This document shows, piece by piece, positions 8,671 to 17,158 of a stretch of DNA of 45,890 bases. The translations under genes were made by a program, and so were the position numbers. Below the pieces are notes generated by a model that searched no databases, was not told where the DNA came from, and saw only the letters and a program-made list of their open reading frames with translations. The DNA is from Candidatus Nitrosocosmicus agrestis. GTDB lineage: Archaea > Thermoproteota > Nitrososphaeria > Nitrososphaerales > Nitrososphaeraceae. Numbering within the stretch: position 1 is the first letter of the stretch; each line of letters opens with the position of its first letter. The stretch covers positions 53,768 through 99,657 of the forward strand of contig NZ_VUYS01000013.1 of assembly GCF_008389435.1 (NCBI RefSeq), given 5' to 3'.

Positions 8671-8935
8671 TTTAAAGACTCAGGACTTGAGGCAGTTGCT
8701 ACATCTAAGAATGGGATAGTGGACTTCTCTCGGATTCTTTTTTGGTTTATTTCTTTTCATGTTATCGGTCATATTTATATAGAAAAAGAGAGGAGGGTGG
8801 AGGAAATTTTTCTATTGAGGGGGCTCATATACCCTGCTATTTTTTTTCCGTTATGGTTTTTGCTATTGGATTATTTTGCACTCCTTTACAGAACTTATTG
8901 AGCAGGACAAAAAGTTTAGGTTAGATGGTATAACG
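8671..8935 (+). pseudogene. Possible decayed M48-type peptidase fragment
   Basis: One frame reads EAVATSKNGIV followed by SFHVIGHIYIEKE, which resembles the region around the HExxH site of M48 peptidases with the catalytic Glu replaced by Val. A neighbouring frame continues with VMVFAIGLFCTPLQNLLSR, similar to the late membrane helix and following SR segment of Ste24/HtpX proteins. The frame change and short length indicate a dead gene. The identification rests on weak pattern similarity. Confidence 0.28.
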
Positions 8936-9079
8936 ATGCTGTCTCTTCATAGAAATATTAATTCCGAATTTGTAAAATCTCCGTAGATCAATATTGTCGC
9001 TTTTGATTTGGTGTACGTTGTATCCTTCATCAGCTAGGCAGCAAATGCCATTCATTTGGCCATGAAATTCAATAAAAAT
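8922..9079 (-). pseudogene. Possible transposase remnant
   Basis: The minus strand encodes a stop-bounded fragment with CLADEGYNVHQIKS and, further on, GINISMKRQ. This resembles the ADKGYD...IP.KR region of DDE transposases (IS5/IS4 type). No full transposase, terminal inverted repeats or target duplication is visible. It would be an old, eroded insertion next to another apparent pseudogene. Confidence 0.25.
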
Positions 9080-9462
9080 TTAGACAAGAAGATCCTCTCT
9101 TTTGGTATTGGAATAATTATTTGGTGTCCGTCTAACATAAATACAATTTTTTTCTTAATTTTGTTGATCATTTGCCTTGTGATATGAATTTTTATGAAAC
9201 TCTAGATGGATATACAAAAATATTTTATAAGTTAACATCTTATTTTGAATAACAATTTTTATCAAATTGGGTAACTTTTTTATTAAGGATATGGATATAT
9301 GCAGGATTTTACAATAGTATATTAAGTTAAGTGAATTTTGATTCAATTTCTAGTGGATCGTTGAAAATAAACAGAAAAAAAGGAAAAATGGATTGCGAAT
9401 TTTGTCTTCATAATTAGTAAGAAAACTATATATCTTTTGATCGTGCTATTATATATTACTTA
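9080..9462. other. AT-rich intergenic region upstream of tfe
   Basis: No credible gene is seen. A TATA box (TATATAT, 9427-9433) precedes the tfe start by about 33 nt, implying a very short leader. Confidence 0.5.
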
Positions 9463-9978
9463 ATGCAAAACGTTGACAGTAGTGAGGATCCTTTTGTTAA
9501 AATAGCATCACTGATAGGTGGTGATGAGTATAATCAAGTTGCTAAAGCGTTATTAAAGACCGAAGATTCAACTGATGAAGAAATAGCTATTGCAACCGGT
9601 CTTCGAATCAATATAATTAGAAAGGTTCTTTATGATTTATTTGGAAAGGCATTGATTACAGGTATACGAGTAAAAGATGAAAAAAAGGGCTGGTTCGTAT
9701 ACCGGTGGCGAGCAAAGCGAGATCACGTAGATAATTTCATCGATAACCAAAAAAAGAAAATTTTGGAGAGATTGCAAAATAGGCTTGAGTATGAGGAATC
9801 ATCCGAATTTTATCATTGTGGAAATTCTGCTTGTGACCGAATCAAATTTGATTATGCAATAGAGCTTTTCTTTAAATGTCCAAACTGTAAAGAACCACTA
9901 AATATGGTAGATAATAGTAAACTAAAGGATGCTTTGAGATTTAAGATTGAACAATTGAGCACTGAACCTGTAAAATAG
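9463..9978 (+). CDS. tfe: Transcription initiation factor TFE (TFIIE alpha homologue)
   Basis: The 171-residue protein has an N-terminal winged helix (VAKALLKTEDSTDEEIAIATGL, then IIRKVLYDLF) and a basic linker helix. A C-terminal zinc ribbon follows, with CGNSACDR and CPNC supplying four cysteines. This is the archaeal TFE arrangement and length. TFE helps RNA polymerase open the promoter together with TBP and TFB. The gene is convergent with the riboflavin operon, with its stop only a base or so from the arfC stop. Confidence 0.95.
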   Translation: MQNVDSSEDPFVKIASLIGGDEYNQVAKALLKTEDSTDEEIAIATGLRINIIRKVLYDLFGKALITGIRVKDEKKGWFVYRWRAKRDHVDNFIDNQKKKILERLQNRLEYEESSEFYHCGNSACDRIKFDYAIELFFKCPNCKEPLNMVDNSKLKDALRFKIEQLSTEPVK

Positions 9979-9979
9979 A

Positions 9980-10738
9980 TTATTTTTTTTTACCCATATT
10001 GGGATTCTTGTAGTATAGTGTTATCTCACCAGTATTTTTCTTTTGCATCTTCATCAAAACGAGCTTTGGACATTTTTTTATAACTTCATATCCTTTACCA
10101 TCCACCAATGTGGTTGCATCCCTTCCACCAATTATGATCGGTGCTATTGTAATTATTAGCTCATCAAAAATATTGTTTTCTATGAAAGACCAGTTAATCT
10201 CTCCTCCTCCTTCTACAAGTATTGTTGAGATGGATTCATTTTCTAAAACCTTTAATAATTTCTTTAAATTTACTTTTTCTTTAGTTTTTGAATCCTTATC
10301 TATTACTGTTATTTTTAGACCTTGTTTTGATAGCTCTTTGAGCTTTGATTTGGGTGCGTCATTTGTGACTGCTATTATGGTTTCGACCTGATCCGCCGTT
10401 TTTACTATCTTTGACTTTAATGGTATCCTAGCTCTGCTATCTATAATCACACGTATTGGATTTTTGGAATTTTTTGATTTGATCTTGGCGGTATTATCTT
10501 TCTTGAGATCTGTGATATCTGCTTCTCTTAGTTTCAAATTTTTCCTTATTTGGGTTAGCCTCTCGGTTAGCATAGGATCATCGTTAATGACTGTATTTAT
10601 CCCAATTATGATTGCATCAACTTTCGATCTTAATTGGTGGACTCTTAGAAGATCTTTATTTGAAGAAATTTTTGTATCTCCAATAATTGTTGAGATTTTT
10701 CCATCTATGCTTGCTGCTACGTTCAAAATTACTTTCAA
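9980..10738 (-). CDS. arfC: 2,5-diamino-6-(ribosylamino)pyrimidinone 5'-phosphate reductase
   Basis: The sequence shows the RibD C-terminal reductase pattern: VAASIDGKIST near the N-terminus, IIGINTVINDDPMLTER, PIRVIIDSRARIP and the nucleotide-binding STILVEGGGEINWSF. It lacks the deaminase domain of bacterial RibD, as expected of archaeal ArfC, which reduces the ribosyl side chain using NAD(P)H. It is the last gene of the riboflavin operon. It starts at TTG, with GGGAG about 10 nt upstream, 15 nt after the amidohydrolase stop. Confidence 0.9.
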   Translation of the reverse strand: MKVILNVAASIDGKISTIIGDTKISSNKDLLRVHQLRSKVDAIIIGINTVINDDPMLTERLTQIRKNLKLREADITDLKKDNTAKIKSKNSKNPIRVIIDSRARIPLKSKIVKTADQVETIIAVTNDAPKSKLKELSKQGLKITVIDKDSKTKEKVNLKKLLKVLENESISTILVEGGGEINWSFIENNIFDELIITIAPIIIGGRDATTLVDGKGYEVIKKCPKLVLMKMQKKNTGEITLYYKNPNMGKKK

Positions 10739-10753
10739 AATATGACTCCCATT

Positions 10754-12304
10754 CTATTTTATGACTGTTTTTTCAAGTACGAGCTCGCCGTTTATCATTA
10801 CACCCTTTACGTGTTTTTCACTACACCTAGTTACAATAGATGTGTATGGATCAAATAGTGGATAAAGATCCAGATCGTATCTATCAATGAAAACAAGGTC
10901 AGCATTGTATCCTTGTTCTATGCATCCTCTACCGATTCCAAATATCTTGCCACCATTTACCGTAGCCATTTTTAATACATCCTTTGCATTAATAAAATGA
11001 GTATCTTTCTCGAGCGCTCTTTGACTTTTTAACAAAAAGTCCATTTCCCTAAACATGTCAGGAGAATTAAGCATTACATTGTCTGTTCCTATGCCGAGTT
11101 CAAAATGCAATTCTAGCATCTTTTTTATGGGGGATAATCCCGCGCCAAGAACACCATTTGCTCTTGGGCATACTATTATTTTCTTTTTGTTCCTGGATAA
11201 TAATTCCAATTCCATGTCGTTTGCATTAGTAACATGTACGTAGATATCTGGGTTGAGTAGCTTTAGTGTTCTTTGAATTTCAGTCGCACCATATCTTTTC
11301 ATAGATTCTTCTACAGCGCTTTTAGATTCGGCAGCATGAATTGCGGTGAGGGGTAATGAGATTTCATTTGTACCTTGATTTACTGCTTTCTTTGTCTTTT
11401 TGCTCTTTTGTCTAGCCACAATTTCATTATACCATGATAACATTTTGTCTGAATTTTCATTTGCACCGCTTATTCCAAACCCATGACTTTTTTTTAAAAT
11501 GGACTCGCCAGATTTTATAAAATAGGATTTTAATATAATTTCATCTTGACCTTTATTCTCATTTTGTCCATCTTCATCTAGCAAAATTACTTCCAGATCT
11601 GTGCAAGGCCCTTTTTGTCCTGTTCTTGCATTAATGATGTAAATATCTTTGTTTTTTTTACTTTTTGAATTATGTTTAAGCATTTGAGCAGATGGTTTTA
11701 TACTTTCATTTGGCGTTTTGGGTTTTTCGTTTCCTTTTGTATTTTGTGCAAAAGATTGTGAGTTGATTGTCGCTGATTTGGCAAGGTGCTGTGGTGGTAA
11801 CTTTGGGTTCAAGTCTATTCTTCCTAATATGATCCTATTTATAGGACTAGAATTAAGCGCAATCTCAAGCAAATCTACTCCTTGTAGTCCTCCTTCTCTG
11901 AAATCTACAAAGGTTGTTATTCCTTTCTTTATCATTGATATTGCTGTATTGCTAATCATTTGGATTAACTGAGAACGGGGAGTTTTGTCTAGAATGGTTT
12001 TTTTTATGCTGTAATGAGGATGAACCCTTGCATTAAGATCTTTATCCGATGAAATATCTTTTCCAATGGAATCCCCAATATGAGTGTGTGAGTTTATGAA
12101 TCCTGGAAGTATGATGAAACCTTCGGCGTCAATAACTTCTATTTGATCATTTATTTTCCTATTTTGATTTCTAAATTCTACGACATTTTTGTTTGAGATA
12201 TTTTCAATTATCCCGAATTCGTTAATCTCTATTATACCGCTGCGAACTAATTCAAGATTATCTCCTCGCAACATGGTTACATTTTTTAATAATTTTTGTT
12301 TCAA
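10754..12304 (-). CDS. Amidohydrolase-superfamily deaminase within the riboflavin operon
   Basis: The protein has a full set of deaminase-type amidohydrolase metal and catalytic residues. These are GFINSHTHIGDS (H73, H75), AIHAAES (H323 with E326), YVHVTNA (H357) and GIGTDN (D408). The pattern matches cytosine, guanine and S-adenosylhomocysteine deaminases. A charged, low-complexity insertion of roughly 150 residues (about 165-315) splits the barrel and explains the 516-residue length. The TTG start overlaps the TGA stop of arfA by four bases (TTGA), so the two are translationally coupled, and arfC follows after 15 nt. From the context I infer a pyrimidine deamination step in riboflavin synthesis. 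Deformylation of the ArfA product is a second possibility. Neither is proven. Confidence 0.85.
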   Translation of the reverse strand: MKQKLLKNVTMLRGDNLELVRSGIIEINEFGIIENISNKNVVEFRNQNRKINDQIEVIDAEGFIILPGFINSHTHIGDSIGKDISSDKDLNARVHPHYSIKKTILDKTPRSQLIQMISNTAISMIKKGITTFVDFREGGLQGVDLLEIALNSSPINRIILGRIDLNPKLPPQHLAKSATINSQSFAQNTKGNEKPKTPNESIKPSAQMLKHNSKSKKNKDIYIINARTGQKGPCTDLEVILLDEDGQNENKGQDEIILKSYFIKSGESILKKSHGFGISGANENSDKMLSWYNEIVARQKSKKTKKAVNQGTNEISLPLTAIHAAESKSAVEESMKRYGATEIQRTLKLLNPDIYVHVTNANDMELELLSRNKKKIIVCPRANGVLGAGLSPIKKMLELHFELGIGTDNVMLNSPDMFREMDFLLKSQRALEKDTHFINAKDVLKMATVNGGKIFGIGRGCIEQGYNADLVFIDRYDLDLYPLFDPYTSIVTRCSEKHVKGVMINGELVLEKTVIK

Positions 12305-13065
12305 TTTGATTCGATTACATGCATTATCTTTCCATTTTTTCTGAGCTCTCTTATTTGATCAAGCGATTTGGTAGCTAATTTTACTGCAGTTCTAGCGTTC
12401 ACTCCACTTCCTATTCCACAGTTGAATTTTACACCAGTGACGTCTTTGATGTTTTCAAGTATCTCTAATATCTTTTCCATTTTGATACTGTTTTTTGCTA
12501 CTATCATAAAGTTATCTCCTCCTAAGAAGAACGTAAGACTGTCTTCCTTTAAAAAAACATCCGAAACCATTGAATGAATTTTTATTAACAGATTTGTAAT
12601 TTCATAAGATGACAATTCATTTGCAATTGCTGTTGAACTATCTACATCAATGTGAATTATCTTCAGGTTGTCCTCATGCTCAGAAGATGAATTTTCAATG
12701 CTTGCAAAAATGCTTGGAAAAGCAATGTATTTTTCTCTATTTTTTTTGATCATTTGTATTTTGTGATCCGCTTCCAATGGTGTCACGCCAGATGCTATAG
12801 TCATGGAGATCTTTACTTGATTGTATTTTTTTGATAGTTTTTCATGAATGACTTTATGGCGTTGGAGGGAGATTTGATTGGATATTGTTATAAACTCATC
12901 AAATCGATTGAAAAATACAATACCATTTTCATCTGAAAAAAAACTTTGCAGGTCTGCATAGATTCTGGCCTGAAGAATCTGCAACTGATGCTCTCTGTCG
13001 CTTCCAAGTTCAAGTGTCCAAGGACCATATCCTTCTAGTCTTATAATCGTTAGTTGACAGCCCAA
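12301..13065 (-). CDS. arfA: GTP cyclohydrolase III (FAPy-forming)
   Basis: The N-terminus LTIIRLEGYGPWTLELGSDRE, the segment LQARIYADLQSFF and IVFFNRFDEFI match the archaeal GTP cyclohydrolase III family from memory. So do the later HIDVDSSTAI and FFLGGDNFM, the latter carrying the GGDN turn of its GGDEF-like fold. The enzyme opens GTP to the formylamino-pyrimidine nucleotide, the first step of archaeal riboflavin and F420 synthesis. The start is TTG. The stop overlaps the start of the downstream amidohydrolase. The deformylase ArfB, which should act next, is not in this operon. Confidence 0.92.
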   Translation of the reverse strand: MGCQLTIIRLEGYGPWTLELGSDREHQLQILQARIYADLQSFFSDENGIVFFNRFDEFITISNQISLQRHKVIHEKLSKKYNQVKISMTIASGVTPLEADHKIQMIKKNREKYIAFPSIFASIENSSSEHEDNLKIIHIDVDSSTAIANELSSYEITNLLIKIHSMVSDVFLKEDSLTFFLGGDNFMIVAKNSIKMEKILEILENIKDVTGVKFNCGIGSGVNARTAVKLATKSLDQIRELRKNGKIMHVIESN

Positions 13066-13086
13066 AGTTATCGACTACTTTTATTC

Positions 13087-13548
13087 TTAGTATGGTGTTC
13101 TTGTTTCTTTTGTTTTCTCATGCCTTATCTTCTTTAATCGTCTTGTCATTAAAATTGCAGCATTAATTGCGTGCTGTGTTACAGGAGTAATTCTGGCCTC
13201 GGCTTGCTCAAACGTCATGTCTGGACCTGTTATTCCCAAAGAAACTGGCTTTCGATGTTTCAGCGAAAGCTCTCCAATAAGATTTACAGTGGAATTAGTT
13301 ATGACTTTGTCGTGACTTGTTTCTCCCTTAATCACTGCTCCTAATGTAACAACAGCATCTATATTTTTTTTCTTCAATAATTCTTCTACCATAAGAGGCA
13401 TATCAAATACTCCAGGGACCTTGCAGGTATAGAGAATCTTTGCGTTGTTATGTTCGCTAGCTATGTGCTTTTTGGCTTCATTTAACATATCAAAAGTTAT
13501 TTCATTGTTGAATTCTGATACAACAATTCCAATTCTAACTTTTGCCAT
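13087..13548 (-). CDS. ribH: 6,7-dimethyl-8-ribityllumazine synthase
   Basis: The sequence has the family landmarks RIGIVVSEFNNEIT, VPGVFDMPLM, VVTLGAVIKGETSHD and PVSLGITGPDMT followed by EQAEAR. The HD pair in GETSHD includes the catalytic histidine. The length of 153 is normal. The enzyme joins the ribitylamino-pyrimidine with dihydroxybutanone phosphate. The ATG overlaps the ribB stop by one base (TAATG), giving tight coupling. Confidence 0.95.
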   Translation of the reverse strand: MAKVRIGIVVSEFNNEITFDMLNEAKKHIASEHNNAKILYTCKVPGVFDMPLMVEELLKKKNIDAVVTLGAVIKGETSHDKVITNSTVNLIGELSLKHRKPVSLGITGPDMTFEQAEARITPVTQHAINAAILMTRRLKKIRHEKTKETRTPY

Positions 13549-14261
13549 TATTTTTCGTATGATTTTGCATACGCTATTAGTTCTTTTGCTTCTATAATTA
13601 CCAAATTATTATTTTTGGCATACTCTACTGCATCTTTGTAAGACAGGGCTTTGTGGTTATACGGATCTAGCATTTCACAAATAGTTGTTATGTTTGTAAT
13701 ATTTGCAATTTTTGTAAGAAAGATTGACATTTCTGTATGTCCTTTTCTCTCATTCAATAGACCCTTTGATGCAATCAGGATTGGTACATGACCAGGTGTT
13801 CTGAAACTATTTTGGAATTTTTCAAGAATCCTCTTTTGAATATTTGTGTCTGTAGTAGCAGTTAACTCTGAGCATATATTTGCCAAAGATGATATTGTTA
13901 ACGCCCTGTCATTATCTGTTATACCTGTATAGGTGTTATTGTGGTTGATTGTTATTGAAAATGATGGTTTATCTCCATATGGAGAGCTGTTTTGGTTTAT
14001 TTGTGCTATGGTTCTATTGGCATTTCCAAAAATGCTTAAAACATCATACAAATAAGGTAACCCCAATTTTGCAGATAGTTCCTTAGATATTGCCGTACAA
14101 ATTAACCCGCCAGCATTTTTTCTCATAATTGCGATGTGTTCAGGCGTAATACTGTTTGAGGAAATCACCAGATCAACTTCATCTTCTCGGTTGTCATCAT
14201 CGTGAATCAAGACAAAATTTCCGTTTCTTAATGAAGTTACGGCCTCATAAATCCTAGTCAA
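13548..14261 (-). CDS. ribB: 3,4-dihydroxy-2-butanone 4-phosphate synthase
   Basis: The protein shows FVLIHDDDNREDEVDLV with its acidic metal-binding site, then MRKNAGGLICTAIS, and later FRTPGHVPIL and ERKGHTEMSIFL. These are the DHBP synthase signatures. It is the stand-alone form with no GTP cyclohydrolase II domain, consistent with arfA supplying that step. It starts at TTG and ends in a one-base overlap with ribH. The product is the four-carbon donor for lumazine synthase. Confidence 0.95.
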   Translation of the reverse strand: MTRIYEAVTSLRNGNFVLIHDDDNREDEVDLVISSNSITPEHIAIMRKNAGGLICTAISKELSAKLGLPYLYDVLSIFGNANRTIAQINQNSSPYGDKPSFSITINHNNTYTGITDNDRALTISSLANICSELTATTDTNIQKRILEKFQNSFRTPGHVPILIASKGLLNERKGHTEMSIFLTKIANITNITTICEMLDPYNHKALSYKDAVEYAKNNNLVIIEAKELIAYAKSYEK

Positions 14262-14278
14262 TTAATTATTTTGGGTTT

Positions 14279-14971
14279 TTAATGTTTATATGCTTTACTA
14301 TTTTCCTTGTTATTACCAAAAAACTGGTAAATATTCATTAAGTATCGGGATAGAATGTCTATCTCTATGTTAACAGTATCATGCACTCCTTTGATACCAA
14401 GGGTTGTTTTATCCAGCGTATGAGGAACAAGTGATATTTCCACAATATCTTTATGTACGTTGACCACGGTCAAGCTAATTCCGTCAATTGCTATTGAGCC
14501 TTTCTGAGAAATAAAAGGTAGGAGATCTCTGTTTTCTATTTGGATGCTTATCTTGCTTCCTGTTTCACCCTTTTCAATTTTCTTTATAACTCCAGTACCA
14601 TCTACATGTCCTAGTACAAAATGGCCTTCTAACCTACCTCCAACCTGTAGACTCCTTTCTATGTTTACCTTGTCGCCTTTTTTTAATTTGATGAAATTAG
14701 TTTTTTTTATTGTTTCATCTATGACTTGAAAGGTAGCTTTTGACTTTACTAATTTTGCTACTGTCAGGCATACCCCATTTACTGATATACTATCACCTAG
14801 TTTTACCCCATTTGATTTACCCAGTCGGAGAGTGATTTCTGTATGGTAATTTCCTCTCTTTGAATTATTCTCAGAATTAACTTTAGTTTTTTTATTATTT
14901 CGATGGGTATCTGGAAAGGATCTTTCGATACTTTCAACTTTAGCTAAATATTCCGTTATCCCTGTGAACAC
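14279..14971 (-). CDS. ribE: Riboflavin synthase, trimeric two-domain type
   Basis: The start MFTGITEYLAKV at a GTG codon is the classic beginning of the bacterial-type alpha subunit. Two lumazine-binding repeats follow. The first has GDSISVNGVCLTV and the second has GSIAIDGISLTVV, with GHFVLGHVDGTG between them. Many archaea instead use a pentameric synthase related to RibH, so this form points to an enzyme shared with bacteria. It contains a short Lys/Asn-rich insertion near residue 25. It is the first gene of the riboflavin operon; a weak TATA-like ATTTATGG lies about 20 nt upstream. The gene is also called ribC in some organisms. Confidence 0.93.
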   Translation of the reverse strand: MFTGITEYLAKVESIERSFPDTHRNNKKTKVNSENNSKRGNYHTEITLRLGKSNGVKLGDSISVNGVCLTVAKLVKSKATFQVIDETIKKTNFIKLKKGDKVNIERSLQVGGRLEGHFVLGHVDGTGVIKKIEKGETGSKISIQIENRDLLPFISQKGSIAIDGISLTVVNVHKDIVEISLVPHTLDKTTLGIKGVHDTVNIEIDILSRYLMNIYQFFGNNKENSKAYKH

Positions 14972-15074
14972 AATTGACAGAAACCATAAATGTGATTTGA
15001 ATTTTGTTAATGGTATTCCGTATTACGGTGCAATTCTATCTTATCCAATTTATGTTACCTATAGATCAGTTAAT

Positions 15075-15956
15075 TTATTCCGTACCCAGAATTCTCTTTG
15101 CTTGTTTGTAATGGACCGCGTCAATCATTTTTCCTTCTAGTTTTATGGCTCCAGTTGATTTATTATTTTGTGCATTTTCTAGTGATTGAATAACTTTGTT
15201 TGCCCAATCGATGTCTTGCTGAGATGGGCTAAACGTTTTATGCACTTTTTCTATTTGGGATGGGTGTATGATGCATTTCCCCGTATATCCAAAATTTTTC
15301 CCCATCTTTAGATCTTTGATCAGTCCATCTACGTCATTGATATCTTGCCATATCGAATCAATTGAGTCTACTCCTGCAGCCCTTGCGTCAACAGGTACTT
15401 TGGCCCTACCGTAAATGTAACTGCTAAGTAGGTCGTTATCATAATTGTCTATTTTCATGTTGTGTAAAAAGTCAAAAATACCAAAAACAAGGGCAGTTAT
15501 TCTTGAGTCGGATTTCGCTATATTAAAAGCGTTAATAACCCCTAATGATGATTCGATCGACGGCAGGATCTTTACATGCCCTCGTGGTATATTTCTTTCA
15601 CTTTCATTTTTAGTGATAATTTGAGAAATTTTTTTTATTTGGACTTCGTCGTCTACCTTTGGGATTACTATTGCATCAATTCCTTGAATAACAATTTTTT
15701 CTAAATCCTCTGCTATTTGGTCTGATGAAGGAGCATTTGTTCTTACGGCTATTATTCTTTCCTTCTTGATGTCATTGCTACTATCATTAAACTCTCCAAT
15801 TATATTTTCTATATATTGTCTGGCTACAACTTTTTCATTTATGGGGACCGAATCCTCTAGATCAAAACACAGAATATCTGAATTTACTACTTTGGATTTT
15901 TCCAAAAATCTTTGATTGTTCCCAGGAATAAAAATTAGACTTCGTGAACTGCCCAC
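15075..15956 (-). CDS. CitE-like (HpcH/HpaI family) CoA-ester lyase
   Basis: The N-terminus RSLIFIPGNNQRFLEKS and the segment CFDLEDSVPINEK match the citrate lyase beta / malyl-CoA lyase family. AVRTNAP, LPSIESSLGVINAF and GYTGKCIIHPSQIEKV also match. The acidic residues in DLEDS and IES and the lyase motif near GKCIIHP are present. Free-standing members cleave or form malyl-, citramalyl- or similar CoA esters; the substrate here is not clear. Translation starts at GTG. The gene follows the dehydrogenase at 15989 with a 32-nt gap, so the two may be cotranscribed. Confidence 0.85.
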   Translation of the reverse strand: MGSSRSLIFIPGNNQRFLEKSKVVNSDILCFDLEDSVPINEKVVARQYIENIIGEFNDSSNDIKKERIIAVRTNAPSSDQIAEDLEKIVIQGIDAIVIPKVDDEVQIKKISQIITKNESERNIPRGHVKILPSIESSLGVINAFNIAKSDSRITALVFGIFDFLHNMKIDNYDNDLLSSYIYGRAKVPVDARAAGVDSIDSIWQDINDVDGLIKDLKMGKNFGYTGKCIIHPSQIEKVHKTFSPSQQDIDWANKVIQSLENAQNNKSTGAIKLEGKMIDAVHYKQAKRILGTE

Positions 15957-15988
15957 AGCATTACCTGAGGTTTCTTGGTATAAAAAAA

Positions 15989-17038
15989 TTAAAGTTTTTG
16001 CGGACTGGTAATAATTTTGCCTATTTGGTCAGCAGCTGCCATCATTACGTGACCTTCAACCATGTTTGAAAATGGCAGTGTTGTATGGATAATTGGCTTG
16101 ATTTTACCTTTGCTTGTCCAGTGGATTACCTGCTCTAACTCTGCTTTTGTTCCCTGTGTGGAACCTAATAGATTGGTTCCTTTAAAGAAAAGATACCTTA
16201 AATCTATTGTGGAATCATATCCTGTTGTAGCGCCTGTTGCAACTAGTGTTCCTCCCATTTTTAACAGACCAACTTCTTGTGGGAAGACGTTCTTACCAAT
16301 GTGTTCAAACAAAACATCAACTCCCTCTTTGTTTGTAATGCTTCTTACTTTTTTATACCAGTCTGCTTCTCTGTGGTTAACAACGTGATCGGCGCCAAGC
16401 TCAATACATTTGTCCATCTTTTGTTGATTACCTGCAGTTGCAATAACATTACAGTTGTATAATTTTGCTATCTGGATACCAACCATACCGACACCACTGG
16501 TACCTCCCATTATCAGGACTGTTTGGCCTGGAATGATTTTTGCTCTTCCGACTAGCATATGCCATGCTGTCATCCCAACCATTGATACTGCAGCAGCATC
16601 ATCAAATGAAACATTATCTGGTAACTTGGCTACATTTACTTCTGGCAAATGAGTGTATTGAGCAAAACCTCCCCAAAGTGGACCAGTTTGGAATCCCCAT
16701 ATTTGCCTGTCTTTGCAGTCGTATTCCTTGCCCGCCGTACATTGTTCACATACTCTGCAGCTCATATTAGAATGAGAAACTACTCTATCGCCAACCTTGA
16801 ATTTGGTTACTTCTTCGCCTACTTCGACTACGTTGCCGGCCACGTCACTACCAGAAATGTGTGGAAGAGGAGTTTTTACTGGATCTCCCCAGATTGCCCA
16901 CAAGTCGTTATAATTATATGCTGCGGACTCTACTTTTATTAAAACCTCGTTTGCCTTGATCTTTGGAACATCGATATCTTCAATCTTTACTACTTGCTTA
17001 GGATCTTTGTTATATTCCCTAAATACAGCTGCCTTCAT
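15989..17038 (-). CDS. Medium-chain zinc-type dehydrogenase/reductase
   Basis: The 349-residue protein has the MDR layout. An N-terminal GroES-like domain (VLIKVESAAYNYNDLWAIWG, GSDVAGNVVEVG) is followed by a structural zinc lobe with four cysteines (CRVCEQCTAGKEYDC). The Rossmann domain has GGTSGVGMVGIQIAKL. The residues that normally bind catalytic zinc are not the usual ones: the first Cys is replaced (NYNDL) and GHE is GSD. It may therefore work without catalytic zinc, like quinone or enoyl reductases of the same superfamily. A role in CoA-ester metabolism is possible given the CitE-like neighbour, but the substrate is unknown. Confidence 0.85.
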   Translation of the reverse strand: MKAAVFREYNKDPKQVVKIEDIDVPKIKANEVLIKVESAAYNYNDLWAIWGDPVKTPLPHISGSDVAGNVVEVGEEVTKFKVGDRVVSHSNMSCRVCEQCTAGKEYDCKDRQIWGFQTGPLWGGFAQYTHLPEVNVAKLPDNVSFDDAAAVSMVGMTAWHMLVGRAKIIPGQTVLIMGGTSGVGMVGIQIAKLYNCNVIATAGNQQKMDKCIELGADHVVNHREADWYKKVRSITNKEGVDVLFEHIGKNVFPQEVGLLKMGGTLVATGATTGYDSTIDLRYLFFKGTNLLGSTQGTKAELEQVIHWTSKGKIKPIIHTTLPFSNMVEGHVMMAAADQIGKIITSPQKL

Positions 17039-17158
17039 GGGAGGATGATGTTTTAAAAGCTTAATATAGTTAACTCAGAACAAAAGATTACCAATTTCAA
17101 GAGTATATAAGTAGTCTAGAAATGATACGCAGATAATATATTAAAATGAAAAAGGCTT

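Noticed and set aside
9155-9346. Minus-strand 63-codon frame before tfe
   Set aside because: Its composition (Ile, Lys, Asn, Leu) is that of translated AT-rich spacer; no start signal was found.
14972-15074. Possible FMN riboswitch before the riboflavin operon
   Set aside because: The spacer is only about 100 bases, with no RFN-element conserved blocks.
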